Assembly: GCF_029637485.1 (NCBI RefSeq)
Contig: NZ_CP069128.1
Span: 2,140,001-2,204,000 of the forward strand
DNA: 64,000 nucleotides
Direction: 5' to 3'
Source: Sphingomonas sp. LHG3406-1
Lineage (GTDB): Bacteria > Pseudomonadota > Alphaproteobacteria > Sphingomonadales > Sphingomonadaceae
Position 1 is the first letter of the stretch; every line of letters starts with the position of its first letter. Position numbers and translations under genes: made by a program. Positions 1-8,090 of this stretch are shown piece by piece. The notes under the pieces are model-generated. The model had not been told where the DNA came from. It worked only from the letters and a program-made list of their open reading frames with translations, and ran no database searches.

Positions 1-1708
1 CGGCCGGGATGAACAGGTTCAGCGAGGTGGCCTGGTCGATGTAGGGCGTGCGGTCGGCGGCGAGCTCGATCAGCCAGCGCTGGTCGATCTCGAAGCTGGT
101 CTTGAAGGTCGCCTTCTCATCCTCGGAGAGGAAGTCGAGGTGGGCGACGCTGCCACCCTGCTCGAGAATCGAATTCCACACCGCGTCGGAGTTCTTCGAC
201 TTCTCGGTGAGGAGCTTCTCCAGGTACGGATTGCGGATCGAGAAGCTGCCGGACAACGTCTTGTGGGTATAGACGTTGGCCGGGATCGGTTCGATGCAGG
301 CCGAGGTGCCGCCGCAGATGATCGAGATGGACGCGGTCGGCGCGATCGCCATCTTGCAGGAAAAGCGCTCCATCACGCCCATGTCGGCGGCGTCCGGGCA
401 CGGCCCGCGCTCGACTGCCAGCTGGAGCGAGGCTTCGTCGACCTGCGCCTTGATGTGCTTGAAGATCTTGAGGTTCCAGCTTTTGGCCATGGCGCCTTCG
501 AACGGCAGGCCGCGGGCCTGGAGGAAGGAGTGGAAGCCCATCACGCCGAGACCGACCGAGCGCTCGCGCTCCGCGCTGTACTTGGCCCGCGCCATCTCGT
601 CCGGCGCGCGGTCGATATAGTCGGTGAGGACATTGTCGAGGAAGCGCATGACGTCCTCGATGAACGACTTGTCGCCGTTCCACTGGTCCCAGGTTTCGAG
701 GTTGAGGGACGACAGGCAGCAGACCGCGGTGCGGTCGGCGCCGAGATGGTCCTTGCCGGTCGGCAGGGTGATCTCGGAGCAGAGGTTCGAGGTCGACACC
801 TTGAGGCCGAGATCGCGGTGATGCTTGGGCATCGACCGGTTCACCTGGTCGATGAAGATGATGTAGGGCTCGCCGGTCGCAAGGCGGGTCTCGACCAGCT
901 TCTGGAACAGCGAGCGGGCGTCGACCGTGCCGCGCGGGCTCTGGTCGCGGGGGCTGCGGAGCGTGAACTCGGCGCCGTCGCGCACCGCTTCCATGAACTC
1001 GTCGGTGACCAGCACGCCATGGTGCAGGTTCAGCGCCTTGCGGTTGAAGTCGCCCGAGGGCTTCCGGATCTCGAGGAACTCCTCGATTTCGGGGTGCGAG
1101 ATGTCGAGGTAGCAGGCGGCCGAGCCGCGGCGGAGCGAGCCCTGGCTGATGGCGAGGGTCAGCGAGTCCATCACCCGCACGAAGGGGATGATGCCGCTGG
1201 TCTTGCCGTTGAGGCCGACCGGCTCACCGATGCCGCGGACATTGCCCCAATAGGTGCCGATGCCGCCGCCCTTGGACGCGAGCCAGACATTCTCGTTCCA
1301 GGTATTGACGATGCCGTCGAGGCTGTCGCTGACCGAGTTCAGATAGCAGCTGATCGGCAGGCCGCGACCGGTGCCGCCATTGGACAGGACCGGGGTCGCC
1401 GGCATGAACCACAGCTTGGAGATATAGTCGTAGACGCGCTGGGCATGCGCCTCGTCGTCGGCATAGGCGGCGGCGACGCGGGCGAACAGGTCCTGGTAGC
1501 TTTCGCCGGGCAGGAGGTAGCGGTCGTTCAGCGTCTCCTTGCCGAAGTCGGTGAGGAGCGCGTCGCGGCTCGAATCGGTGGTCACCGAGAAGCGCCGGGC
1601 GTCGACCGTCTTGCTGTCCTTCTTCGCCGACTCCTCCTTAGAGGCCTGGGGCGGGGTGGTGACGTCGGCGCTGCCGACCTCGCTGCCGCTCGAGAAGTCC
1701 ATGGTCAT
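1..1708 (-). CDS. nrdA: ribonucleoside-diphosphate reductase alpha subunit (3' end outside window)
   Basis: Large catalytic subunit of ribonucleotide reductase, which makes dNTPs from ribonucleotides. The reading frame is open from 1708 to the window edge, so the C-terminus is missing. Reading the minus strand I see MTMDFSSGSEVGSADV at the N-terminus, then PATPVLSNGG, the cysteine segment CYLNSVSDSLDGI, then NLCSEITLPTG with its catalytic cysteine, and near the edge ASISIICGGTSACIEPIP; all are typical of RNR large subunits. The start at 1708 is chosen because AGGAGG lies about 5 bases upstream; an in-frame ATG at 1702 is the alternative. The long leader carries two NrdR-like boxes. Because the C-terminal tyrosines and cysteines lie outside the window, the class assignment (I versus II) rests on overall resemblance. 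Confidence 0.93.
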   Translation of the reverse strand, partial: MTMDFSSGSEVGSADVTTPPQASKEESAKKDSKTVDARRFSVTTDSSRDALLTDFGKETLNDRYLLPGESYQDLFARVAAAYADDEAHAQRVYDYISKLWFMPATPVLSNGGTGRGLPISCYLNSVSDSLDGIVNTWNENVWLASKGGGIGTYWGNVRGIGEPVGLNGKTSGIIPFVRVMDSLTLAISQGSLRRGSAACYLDISHPEIEEFLEIRKPSGDFNRKALNLHHGVLVTDEFMEAVRDGAEFTLRSPRDQSPRGTVDARSLFQKLVETRLATGEPYIIFIDQVNRSMPKHHRDLGLKVSTSNLCSEITLPTGKDHLGADRTAVCCLSSLNLETWDQWNGDKSFIEDVMRFLDNVLTDYIDRAPDEMARAKYSAERERSVGLGVMGFHSFLQARGLPFEGAMAKSWNLKIFKHIKAQVDEASLQLAVERGPCPDAADMGVMERFSCKMAIAPTASISIICGGTSACIEPIPANVYTHKTLSGSFSIRNPYLEKLLTEKSKNSDAVWNSILEQGGSVAHLDFLSEDEKATFKTSFEIDQRWLIELAADRTPYIDQATSLNLFIPA

Positions 1709-1879
1709 TTCCTCCTGGCGGCCGATTGCGCCGCTCCTTGTTCCCGATCCGTTCACGGTGCCGGGATACGCCCGACGGCCGTGATTCGCTAGGGCCTCGA
1801 GAGGTTGGAGAGGGTTCATCCCCGCTATCCACAGGGACGCGTCTCTCCCTCGCCAGAGATATAGTTATCCCCAGCGCCA

Positions 1880-1928
1880 ACCACAAGTTTGTGCGTTGGT
1901 CCCCCGATGCCGCTACAACATCTTGTGC
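1880..1928 (-). promoter_or_regulatory. pair of NrdR-type boxes upstream of nrdA
   Basis: Two palindromic sites lie in the leader of nrdA: CACAAGTTTGTG at 1882-1893 and ACAACATCTTGT at 1915-1926. Both fit the ACAC/A-rich centre/GTGT shape of NrdR boxes, and their centres are 33 bp apart, about three helical turns, which is the usual arrangement for this repressor. The rest of the 1709-2101 gap shows no convincing gene. NrdR binding is inferred from motif and position only. Confidence 0.6.
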
Positions 1929-2101
1929 TTTGACCCGCGATTCAGCGCAAGCGGGAAAATGCCGGGGAAAGCGAAAATGCGGTGGATTGTGTGGCAACGG
2001 GGACGCAGCACGACGGCGTAGCTGCATTGCCTTCATGCGCAACTGCCAGGGTCGTCGGCAGGAAAGCCGTGCTGATCCTTGGCGGACAGTAACGGCGGAG
2101 A

Positions 2102-2932
2102 TTAGGCGCTCAACCAGTCAGCCGTGAGATGGCCCCGATGTCCTTCGGGGGCGAGCGCGGCGCGCAGGGCTTCCAGCATGTCGGGCAGGCCCTGCGAGAA
2201 GGCGTAAGGCGGGTTGACGATGAAGAGGCCCGCGCCGTTGTAGATGCCGGGCTGTTCGTAATCGTACAGCCAATGCTCGATCGTCAGCATCTTCGGGATT
2301 CCGAGCCTGCGCAGCTGCTGCTTCCAGCGCACATGGGTGTCGCGGTCCTTCAGCGGATACCAGATCACGCTCACGCCATGTGCCCATTTGCGGTTGGCGG
2401 CGGCCAGCGTGGCAGTGACGCGAGCGCGTTCGTCGGTCTGTTCGTACGGCGGGTCGACCACCACGACCCCGCGCGGCGTTTTCGTCGGCAGCATCGCCAG
2501 CCACAGCTCGTAAGCGTCGCGTTCATGCACGGCGGCAGGCGTGCCGCGCATCGCGCTGCGCAGGGCCATGGCATCCTCGGGATGCTTCTCGTTGAGGATG
2601 AGGAGGTCCTGCGGCCGCAACAGCTGTGAGAGGACGCGCGGCGAGCCAGGATAGAGGTGCCTGTCGGTCCCCGTGTTCACCGCCGCCACGGCCGCGCGAT
2701 AGTCGTCCAGCAGGGGGTTCGGATCGGCAAGGGCCCGCCGCACGCCCTCAGCGGCCTCGCCGGTGCGCTGAGCCTGTTCGCCGTCGAGGTCGTACAATCC
2801 GCAGCCGGCATGGGCATCGATCAGGGTCAGCGCGCCCGGCTTCTGCTGCAAGGCACGGACGAGGGCGATCAGCAGGCTGTGCTTGACGACATCGGCGCTG
2901 TTTCCAGCATGGAAGGAATGACGATAATTCAT
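2102..2932 (-). CDS. rlmJ: 23S rRNA (adenine(2030)-N(6))-methyltransferase
   Basis: Methylates A2030 of 23S rRNA using SAM. The 276-residue protein opens with the family-typical MNYRHSFHAGNSADVVKH, has a SAM-binding segment DAHAGCGLYDL around residue 40, and the catalytic VVVDPPYEQTDER motif in the middle, as in E. coli YhiR/RlmJ (280 residues). The ATG at 2932 is the only start that keeps the conserved N-terminus. It is a single gene with a short gap to the pseudouridine synthase on the same strand. No defect is visible. Confidence 0.95.
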   Translation of the reverse strand: MNYRHSFHAGNSADVVKHSLLIALVRALQQKPGALTLIDAHAGCGLYDLDGEQAQRTGEAAEGVRRALADPNPLLDDYRAAVAAVNTGTDRHLYPGSPRVLSQLLRPQDLLILNEKHPEDAMALRSAMRGTPAAVHERDAYELWLAMLPTKTPRGVVVVDPPYEQTDERARVTATLAAANRKWAHGVSVIWYPLKDRDTHVRWKQQLRRLGIPKMLTIEHWLYDYEQPGIYNGAGLFIVNPPYAFSQGLPDMLEALRAALAPEGHRGHLTADWLSA

Positions 2933-2983
2933 GGGGGTCCAGATCTTCCGACGACCTGTCGATAGACGGGCTGCCGACCTCGT

Positions 2984-3532
2984 CTAGACAGGAACTTCCT
3001 CATAGCGGCCCGGCGCAATTTCCGCGACCGACCAGTTGCCGACCGACCAGCGGACCAGCCTGAGCGTTGGTAGCCCAACCGCCGCCGTCATCCGGCGCAC
3101 CTGTCGGTTGCGTCCCTCGCGGATGGTGATCCTGAGCCAGCTGTCGGGGATCGACCTGCGCTGGCGGATCGGCGGATCGCGCGGCCACAGGGGTGGCTCG
3201 TCGATGCGGGCGACATCGGCCGGCAGGGTCAGTCCGTCCTTGAGCTGGACGCCCTCGCGCAAGCGCTCCAGCTCCTGTTCCCGCGGCTCGCCTTCGACCT
3301 GCACGAGGTAGGATTTGGGAAGCTTGAAACGCGGATCGGCAATCCGCGCCTGAAGCCGCCCGTCGTCGCATAGCAGCAATAGCCCCTCACTGTCGCGATC
3401 GAGCCTTCCAGCGGGATAGACGCCCTTCACCGTGATGAAGTCCGACAAGGTCGAGCGAACCGTCGGCGATCTGCGGTCGGTAAATTGCGACAGGACCCCG
3501 AAGGGTTTGTTGAACAGGAGCAGCCGGGCCAC
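2984..3532 (-). CDS. rluE: 23S rRNA pseudouridine(2457) synthase-type protein
   Basis: RsuA-family pseudouridine synthase, best match RluE. Motifs visible: [16 protein letters not shown] at the N-terminus, the catalytic [14 protein letters not shown] with its Asp, and [14 protein letters not shown] near the C-terminus. The start is uncertain. The open frame runs on to 3961, but the upstream sequence (low complexity, Arg/Pro-rich) does not look like this family, so I place the start at a GTG at 3532, just before the core; there is no good ribosome binding site. The S4 RNA-binding domain of RsuA/RluB is absent, as expected for RluE. Confidence 0.85.
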   Translation of the reverse strand: MARLLLFNKPFGVLSQFTDRRSPTVRSTLSDFITVKGVYPAGRLDRDSEGLLLLCDDGRLQARIADPRFKLPKSYLVQVEGEPREQELERLREGVQLKDGLTLPADVARIDEPPLWPRDPPIRQRRSIPDSWLRITIREGRNRQVRRMTAAVGLPTLRLVRWSVGNWSVAEIAPGRYEEVPV

Positions 3533-3740
3533 CGGTTGTGCATATCGCCCGCTCGCGGGAATGTCTCCAAGCAGCGGCCTGCCGTCGGGGCGCGGGCTCC
3601 CCCCTCTCGACCGCACGCCGATCAGTCCCTGCCTGATCTGCCATTCTTGAATTCGTGACCCTCCCCCCTTATCAAGGAGCAGCGGACCGGGCCCCTCTGG
3701 CGCCCCCCGACCGGCACAGAGTTGACCGGACGGAGGCGTG

Positions 3741-3827
3741 ATGTCGGACCGCATCGGAGTTTCCGATGTGAACCGGCCCGGCGCTCGCGCAAGCGCTCCC
3801 GTCACTGACGATGCTCCGATTGGCTGA
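3741..3827 (+). CDS. possible 28-residue peptide
   Basis: The 3533-3851 gap contains one small ORF: ATG at 3741, preceded by GGAGG with good spacing, reading [14 protein letters not shown] and ending TGA at 3825-3827. It lies just before the DUF465 gene. I recognise no family. It could be a leader peptide or chance; the spacing of the ribosome site is the only positive evidence. Nothing else in this gap looks functional. Confidence 0.2.
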   Translation: MSDRIGVSDVNRPGARASAPVTDDAPIG

Positions 3828-3851
3828 ACCCGAGCCTCGAGGAGCTTACCC

Positions 3852-4025
3852 ATGAACGCCCGCCTGTTTCGCCTGATGGAGACCCACCAGCGCATCGATC
3901 GCGCCCTTGGCGACGAGATGCAGCGCCGACGTCCCGATCCCCTTCGCACGCGCCAGCTCAAGAAGCTGAAGCTCAGGGTGAAGGACCTGATGAGCCGGCT
4001 GCAGGCCCACCAGGCGACGGCCTGA
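3852..4025 (+). CDS. DUF465 (YdcH-like) small protein
   Basis: A 57-residue protein beginning [19 protein letters not shown] and containing the family signature [15 protein letters not shown] near the C-terminus; predicted to be an all-helical coiled pair, as in E. coli YdcH. The ATG at 3852 is preceded by GAGGAGC. YdcH-like proteins are widespread in proteobacteria and of unknown function; it is tempting to link them to RNA or membrane processes, but nothing here supports a role. Lysine/arginine-rich C-terminal helix. Confidence 0.8.
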   Translation: MNARLFRLMETHQRIDRALGDEMQRRRPDPLRTRQLKKLKLRVKDLMSRLQAHQATA

Positions 4026-4147
4026 GGCCCCCGTCATGGTCCAGCCATCGCTTTCCGAAATGTCCCTGTTTTGTCACATTGCTGCGACAATGGACGCGCG
4101 CGGCTGGCCTCTTCCGGCTTGCCCGAGAAGGCAGGGAAGCATCTCCG

Positions 4148-4798
4148 ATGAAGACAAGACTGCTCGTGGCGGCGCTCGCCGCTACCTTCGCCACGCCGGC
4201 GATGGCGGAGGAGAACCGGCTCGAAGGCTGGTTCGAGGGCTCGGTCGTGGCCAAGCTCGACAAGAAGAGCTTCGTCGAGTTCGAAACCCAGCAGCGGGCG
4301 CGCGGGAGCAGCAATCCGATCGGGGACAACCAGACCTATCGCGTGTGGCTGGGCACCAAGGTCGGCAAGACCACGCTGACCGGTGGCATCCACCGCTCGA
4401 AGGAAGGCAGCACAAAGGAAACCCGCCTGATGCAGCAGGCGAGCTACCCGCTGGGGATCGCAGGCCTGAAGGGGCGGACCCGGCTGGAGCAGCGCTTCAT
4501 CGACGGCGCGGACAAGACCGGCTGGCGGCTGCGCCAGCGCGTCGGAGTCGGCGTTCCGCTGAGCCGCGAGGATGGTGGCTGGGAGTTCGTCGCCACTGCC
4601 GAGGGCTTCCTGACGCTTCGTGCGACGAGCAACGGCGGACAGACCGGGCTGACCGGGTTGCGCACCTTCCTCGGCATGGAGCGGAGCATCGGCAAGCTCG
4701 ACCTGTCGGTCGGCTACACGCGCCAGCAGAACATTCGCGAGAACGCGCCCGACCGGGTCGGCCATGCGCCGACGCTGGGGCTCACCTTCAACCTCTGA
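4148..4798 (+). CDS. DUF2490 family outer-membrane protein
   Basis: A 216-residue exported protein. Residues 1-20 form a clear signal peptide (MKTRLLVAALAATFATPAMA, cleavage after AMA). The rest alternates short polar and aromatic beta strands, ends in phenylalanine-asparagine-leucine as many outer-membrane barrels do, and has the RVGVGVPL and GLTFNL strands of the DUF2490 family. Function of the family is unknown. The ATG at 4148 is chosen because it begins the signal peptide; a longer frame to 4079 has no such feature. It lies 42 bp upstream of the TerC gene and may share its transcript. Confidence 0.75.
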   Translation: MKTRLLVAALAATFATPAMAEENRLEGWFEGSVVAKLDKKSFVEFETQQRARGSSNPIGDNQTYRVWLGTKVGKTTLTGGIHRSKEGSTKETRLMQQASYPLGIAGLKGRTRLEQRFIDGADKTGWRLRQRVGVGVPLSREDGGWEFVATAEGFLTLRATSNGGQTGLTGLRTFLGMERSIGKLDLSVGYTRQQNIRENAPDRVGHAPTLGLTFNL

Positions 4799-4807
4799 GC
4801 CGTCACC

Positions 4808-4839
4808 GGGCGGCTCCCGCCTCTTAACAGGAGCCGCCC
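4808..4839 (+). promoter_or_regulatory. perfect hairpin covering the terC ribosome binding site
   Basis: GGGCGGCTCC at 4808-4817 pairs perfectly with GGAGCCGCCC at 4830-4839, giving a 10-bp stem with a 12-base loop. The right arm contains the GGAG that must be the ribosome binding site for the ATG at 4841. There is no run of T after the stem, so it is not a good intrinsic terminator. The structure would block translation unless opened. Confidence 0.6.
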
Positions 4840-4840
4840 A

Positions 4841-5914
4841 ATGGAATTCCTCTTCAACGACTGGCTGGGCACGCCCGTCTGGTTCTGGCTGTCGTTCATT
4901 GGCATCGTCGTCGGCCTGACCGCCTTCGATCTCGGCATCCTCCACAAGGAGGACAAGGAGATGGGGATCGGCGAGAGCCTCAAGCTGTCCGCCTTCTACA
5001 TCAGCCTCGCGCTGGCGTTCGGCGTGTGGGTCTATTTCCAGAAGACCGGTGCGTTGGGTCCCGAGGTCGGCGCCGACCTGACGATGAAATATTACACCGC
5101 CTTCTTCATCGAGAAGGCGCTGTCGATCGACAATGTCTTCGTCATCAGCCTGATCTTCACCTACTTCGCGATTCCGCCCAAGTACCAGTATCGCGCGCTC
5201 CTGTGGGGCATCATGGCGGTGATCGTCCTGCGCGGCATCATGATCGGCCTCGGCGCCGCGGTGGTGCAGCAATATGAGTGGGTGCTCTACATCTTCGCCG
5301 CCTTCCTCGTCGCGACCGGCATCAAGATGCTGTTCGCCGGCGACAAGCCGATGGACATCGAGCACAATCCCGTGGTCCGCTTCATCAGCCGCCACATGCG
5401 GGTGACGAAGGAGCTGCACGACCAGCATTTCTTCGTGAAGGTGGCGGACAGCAGGACCGGCAAGCTGGTGTGGGCGGCGACGCCATTGTTCCTGGCGCTG
5501 GTGGTCATCAACCTCGCCGACCTGGTGTTCGCGGTCGACAGCGTGCCGGCGGTGTTCGCCATCACCACCGACACGTTCATCGTCTACACGTCGAACATCA
5601 TGGCCATCCTCGGCCTGCGCGCGCTCTACTTCGCGCTGGCGGCGATGGTGCACCGCTTCCATTATCTGAAATACGCCCTGGCGCTGGTGCTGGTGTTCAT
5701 CGGCTCGAAGATCTTCATCGCCGACTTCGTGCTGGGCGGGGACAAGTTCCCGCCGGTTCTGAGCCTCGGCATCACGGCGGGGCTGATCGCCGGCGGCGTC
5801 ATCTATTCGCTGTGGAAGACGCGCGGGCAGGAGGAGCCGGACTGGCCCGCTGCCGAAGGGCCGGACGCCGCGAAGCGCCACATCGACGAACTCACCGGCG
5901 GCAAGGCCTTGTGA
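4841..5914 (+). CDS. TerC/Alx family inner-membrane protein
   Basis: A 357-residue integral membrane protein of the TerC family (Alx-like branch, implicated in manganese export and tellurite or alkaline responses). Visible signatures: TAFDLGILHKEDKE after the first helix, EKALSIDNVFVISLIFTYF and LADLVFAVDSVPAVFAITTD, the acidic membrane motifs characteristic of the family; about nine hydrophobic segments. The C-terminal tail after residue 325 is polar. The ATG at 4841 is fixed by GGAG in the preceding hairpin. Alx homologues are often controlled by Mn-responsive RNA structures; here the hairpin over the ribosome binding site suggests translational control, though it does not obviously match the yybP-ykoY riboswitch. 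Confidence 0.9.
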   Translation: MEFLFNDWLGTPVWFWLSFIGIVVGLTAFDLGILHKEDKEMGIGESLKLSAFYISLALAFGVWVYFQKTGALGPEVGADLTMKYYTAFFIEKALSIDNVFVISLIFTYFAIPPKYQYRALLWGIMAVIVLRGIMIGLGAAVVQQYEWVLYIFAAFLVATGIKMLFAGDKPMDIEHNPVVRFISRHMRVTKELHDQHFFVKVADSRTGKLVWAATPLFLALVVINLADLVFAVDSVPAVFAITTDTFIVYTSNIMAILGLRALYFALAAMVHRFHYLKYALALVLVFIGSKIFIADFVLGGDKFPPVLSLGITAGLIAGGVIYSLWKTRGQEEPDWPAAEGPDAAKRHIDELTGGKAL

Positions 5915-6013
5915 ACTTTCAGGGGCCGGAAGCCCGAACGGCCGGCCGGGACGGCGGAGATGCGGGGCCGCGAACCGGTCGGCCCGTCCCGCATCCTAGA
6001 AGTGAAGAGAGGA

Positions 6014-6046
6014 GGGGCGCTGCCGCTGTGGCGGCGGCCCTCTTCC
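6014..6046 (+). terminator. possible terminator after terC
   Basis: A GC-rich imperfect hairpin with core GCCGC-TGTG-GCGGC, flanked by GGGG and CCCTC arms, is followed by TCTT. It lies about 100 bases after the terC stop and 20 before the next gene start, so it could instead act in that gene's leader. Confidence 0.4.
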
Positions 6047-6065
6047 AATCACGAAAGGATTGCCG

Positions 6066-6563
6066 ATGAAGCTGACTTTTCTTGCCATTGCGGCCTTCGC
6101 CGCAGCGACCGGTCCGGCGCTCGCGTCCAATGCTTCTGTGCCGGGCTGCGCGGCTGCAAGCCGGATCGAGATCGAAGGGCAGATCGACCGCTTTGCGGGC
6201 GCGCTGAAGACCAACGATCCGGACAAGGTGACGGCCCTGTTCGCTGCCGACGCGGTCCTGCTGCCGACGCTGTCCAACACGCTCCGCACCAATCCGAGCG
6301 AGGTCCGCGACTATTTCGTGCATTTCCTCGCCAAGTCGCCGGTCGTGCGAGTGGACAGCAGCACCGTCCGGATCGGCTGCAACATGGCCGAGCGGGTGGG
6401 TACCTGGACCTGGACCCTGACCGATCCCAAGAGCGGCGCCAAGTCGCAGGCCGCCGCCCGCTACTCGTTCATCTATCGCCACGAAGGCGGTCAATGGCGG
6501 ATCGACCACCTGCACAGCTCGCTGATGCCGGAACCGGTCACCAAGACGGCTGCCGCCCATTGA
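6066..6563 (+). CDS. secreted DUF4440/SnoaL-like protein
   Basis: A 165-residue protein with a signal peptide (MKLTFLAIAAFAAATGPALA) and a NTF2-like fold: IEGQIDRFAGALKTNDPDKVTALFAADAV followed by a central RDYFVHFLAKSP segment and C-terminal strands ARYSFIYRHEGGQWRIDHLHSS. This order is that of DUF4440/CaMKII-association-like domains found in SgcJ/EcaC-type proteins. The substrate is unknown. The ATG at 6066 begins the signal peptide. It is convergent with the DUF3617 gene, with a strong hairpin between. Confidence 0.75.
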   Translation: MKLTFLAIAAFAAATGPALASNASVPGCAAASRIEIEGQIDRFAGALKTNDPDKVTALFAADAVLLPTLSNTLRTNPSEVRDYFVHFLAKSPVVRVDSSTVRIGCNMAERVGTWTWTLTDPKSGAKSQAAARYSFIYRHEGGQWRIDHLHSSLMPEPVTKTAAAH

Positions 6564-6572
6564 AGAACGGGT

Positions 6573-6612
6573 GATCCGCTGCCTGCCGGATTGACGCGGC
6601 AGGCAGCGGATC
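6573..6612. terminator. bidirectional terminator-type hairpin
   Basis: GATCCGCTGCCTGCC at 6573-6587 pairs perfectly with GGCAGGCAGCGGATC at 6598-6612 (15 bp, 10-base loop). It sits between two convergent genes, so it can end transcription from both sides; the following CTTGCCTC is only weakly T-rich. Confidence 0.7.
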
Positions 6613-6630
6613 CTTGCCTCAGGAACTGGC

Positions 6631-7137
6631 TTAGGCGGCGGCCGACGTCGGCGCGGCCGTGCACTGGTCGGCGACCTTGCGAGCGCTGATCTCCTCGACC
6701 AGCTTGTAGTCGCCGGGCCCCGGGAAGGCGCTGGTCGAGGTAACGGTGCCGGTGAAGCCGTCGGCCGTGTACTTGCCGTCGAGCACGGCCATCACCTTGC
6801 CTTGGCCGGTCCGGTCGCAGTCGAGGGTGACGTTCATTCGGCCCGAGCGGGCATAGGGGTTCTGGAGCTGGCAGGTGTCACCCTTGGCGGCGAGCAGCTC
6901 CGCGGCGGGCAGGCCGTCGGCGCCGACGCAGCCGCGCGTGGTCTTCCTGTCGCCTTCCTTGGTGAAGGTCGGAAGCGGGGTCTTGTCGGTCGAGGCCAGC
7001 GACGTGACGGTCGCCGTCACCTCATATTCGCCGGCCGGCAATGATGCGGGAATAGCCGCCTGCTTGGGGGCTTCGGCCTCCTGGCTGCAGGCGGCGATGG
7101 CGGTGCCTGCGGCAAGCACGAGCAGATAACGCTTCAC
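6631..7137 (-). CDS. DUF3617 family lipoprotein
   Basis: A 168-residue lipoprotein. The signal ends in a lipobox, AGTAIAACS, with the acylated cysteine at about residue 16. The body has the family pattern: GEYEVTATVTSL early on (the W/Y strand that opens DUF3617), three further cysteines (GCVG, DTCQL, LDCDR), and a final ADQCTAA. DUF3617 is a beta-barrel family of unknown function common in sphingomonads. The next gene upstream on the same strand is a second member of the same family, so the two are probably an old tandem duplication. Confidence 0.8.
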   Translation of the reverse strand: MKRYLLVLAAGTAIAACSQEAEAPKQAAIPASLPAGEYEVTATVTSLASTDKTPLPTFTKEGDRKTTRGCVGADGLPAAELLAAKGDTCQLQNPYARSGRMNVTLDCDRTGQGKVMAVLDGKYTADGFTGTVTSTSAFPGPGDYKLVEEISARKVADQCTAAPTSAAA

Positions 7138-7170
7138 GTGATGTTCTCCCCTGTTGGTCTGGTCGGCCGG

Positions 7171-7725
7171 TCAGGCATTTTCGGTGCCGTCGCAATCGCC
7201 GGTTCGGCTAGCCTTGACCTGCATGGTCAAATTCATTTGGGGCGCCCCTTCCGCGACGCGCGCCGTTTCCGTTTTCGTCGTCATGGTCATGGCGAAGTCG
7301 TCGGCCGAGTAGGTGCCGCTCATGACCAGCTCCGCGCCCTTGCAGTTCAGCTTGCTGTCGAGCTTGCCGCCGCCAAGCTCGAACGTTTCGTAGCGGCACT
7401 CATTGCCACCGCTTCCGGTGAAGAAGTCGGCGGCCGGCTTCTTCGCTTCCTCGGCCGTGAGGCAGCTGGCGACGCCGCTCTCGTTGCTGGAGGCAAAGGC
7501 GCTGCGCATCGTCTCCAGCGCCTCAGGCGGAAGGCCTGGCGCATCGACCGAGACCAGCTCGACCTTGCTTTCCCAGCGGCCGGGCCTGAGCCCGAGATTG
7601 CCGTCGCCCGAGGCTGCGAGCCTGTTCGCGACTTCTTCTGGCGAGGCATTGGTGACGCTGACGTCCGCTTCGCCGCCGCAACCCGCGAGCAGTGCCGATG
7701 TCATTGCCACGATCAGCATCCGCAT
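7171..7725 (-). CDS. DUF3617 family lipoprotein
   Basis: A 184-residue lipoprotein with lipobox LLAGCGG (cysteine near residue 16), then LRPGRWESKVELVSVDAPGLP, the start of the DUF3617 barrel, followed by ASCLTAEEAKKPAADFF, NECRYETFELGGGKLDSKLNC and a C-terminal DCDG. The ATG at 7725 starts the signal peptide; a much longer open frame upstream is arginine/proline-rich and unlikely. It precedes the other DUF3617 gene by about 34 bases on the same strand and probably shares a transcript. Function unknown. Confidence 0.78.
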   Translation of the reverse strand: MRMLIVAMTSALLAGCGGEADVSVTNASPEEVANRLAASGDGNLGLRPGRWESKVELVSVDAPGLPPEALETMRSAFASSNESGVASCLTAEEAKKPAADFFTGSGGNECRYETFELGGGKLDSKLNCKGAELVMSGTYSADDFAMTMTTKTETARVAEGAPQMNLTMQVKASRTGDCDGTENA

Positions 7726-7798
7726 GCCGGTCCCCTCTCCCCCGTCCATGGCGCAGCTTAGCGTGCGCCCATCGGCGCGCAATGCGCTTGTCGAGAGG

Positions 7799-8086
7799 TC
7801 AGCCGGTGCGCTTGCGGCGGGTAGGCGCGTGGAAGTCGGGCGGCTTGGAGGCGACCCAGGCGAGGAAGCGGCCAATTGCGGCCTTGCCGCGAAGGGTGGC
7901 CGGATCGTCGCCGATCGCCTGCAGCTCCTTGTTGGTGAAGGCGGCGTGGAGCGCGCGATGGCAGATGGGGTGGACCGGCCGCGTCTCCCGCCCCCCGCGG
8001 CTCCTGGGTACCGGATGATGATATTCCACGCGCCGGCCGAGCGGCCTGGCGCAGAGCCAGCAGGGTTGATCGTCCACGGTGGGCAA
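7799..8086 (-). CDS. HNH endonuclease-like protein
   Basis: A 95-residue protein with the HNH pattern CWLCARPLGRRVEYHHPVPRSRGG, then HPICHRALHAAFT: a Cys-x2-Cys pair, the catalytic HH, and a second Cys/His pair that would complete the zinc site. Such stand-alone HNH proteins are common in proteobacterial cores and their targets are unknown. The best start is a TTG at 8086, because the motif begins only eight residues later and the upstream gene ends at 8091; a GTG two residues further in is possible. Confidence 0.7.
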   Translation of the reverse strand: MPTVDDQPCWLCARPLGRRVEYHHPVPRSRGGRETRPVHPICHRALHAAFTNKELQAIGDDPATLRGKAAIGRFLAWVASKPPDFHAPTRRKRTG

Positions 8087-8090
8087 GAAC

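Noticed and set aside
4034..5881. 615-residue minus-strand ORF over DUF2490 and terC
   Set aside because: Arg/His-rich shadow; both + strand genes have signal peptide or membrane signatures.
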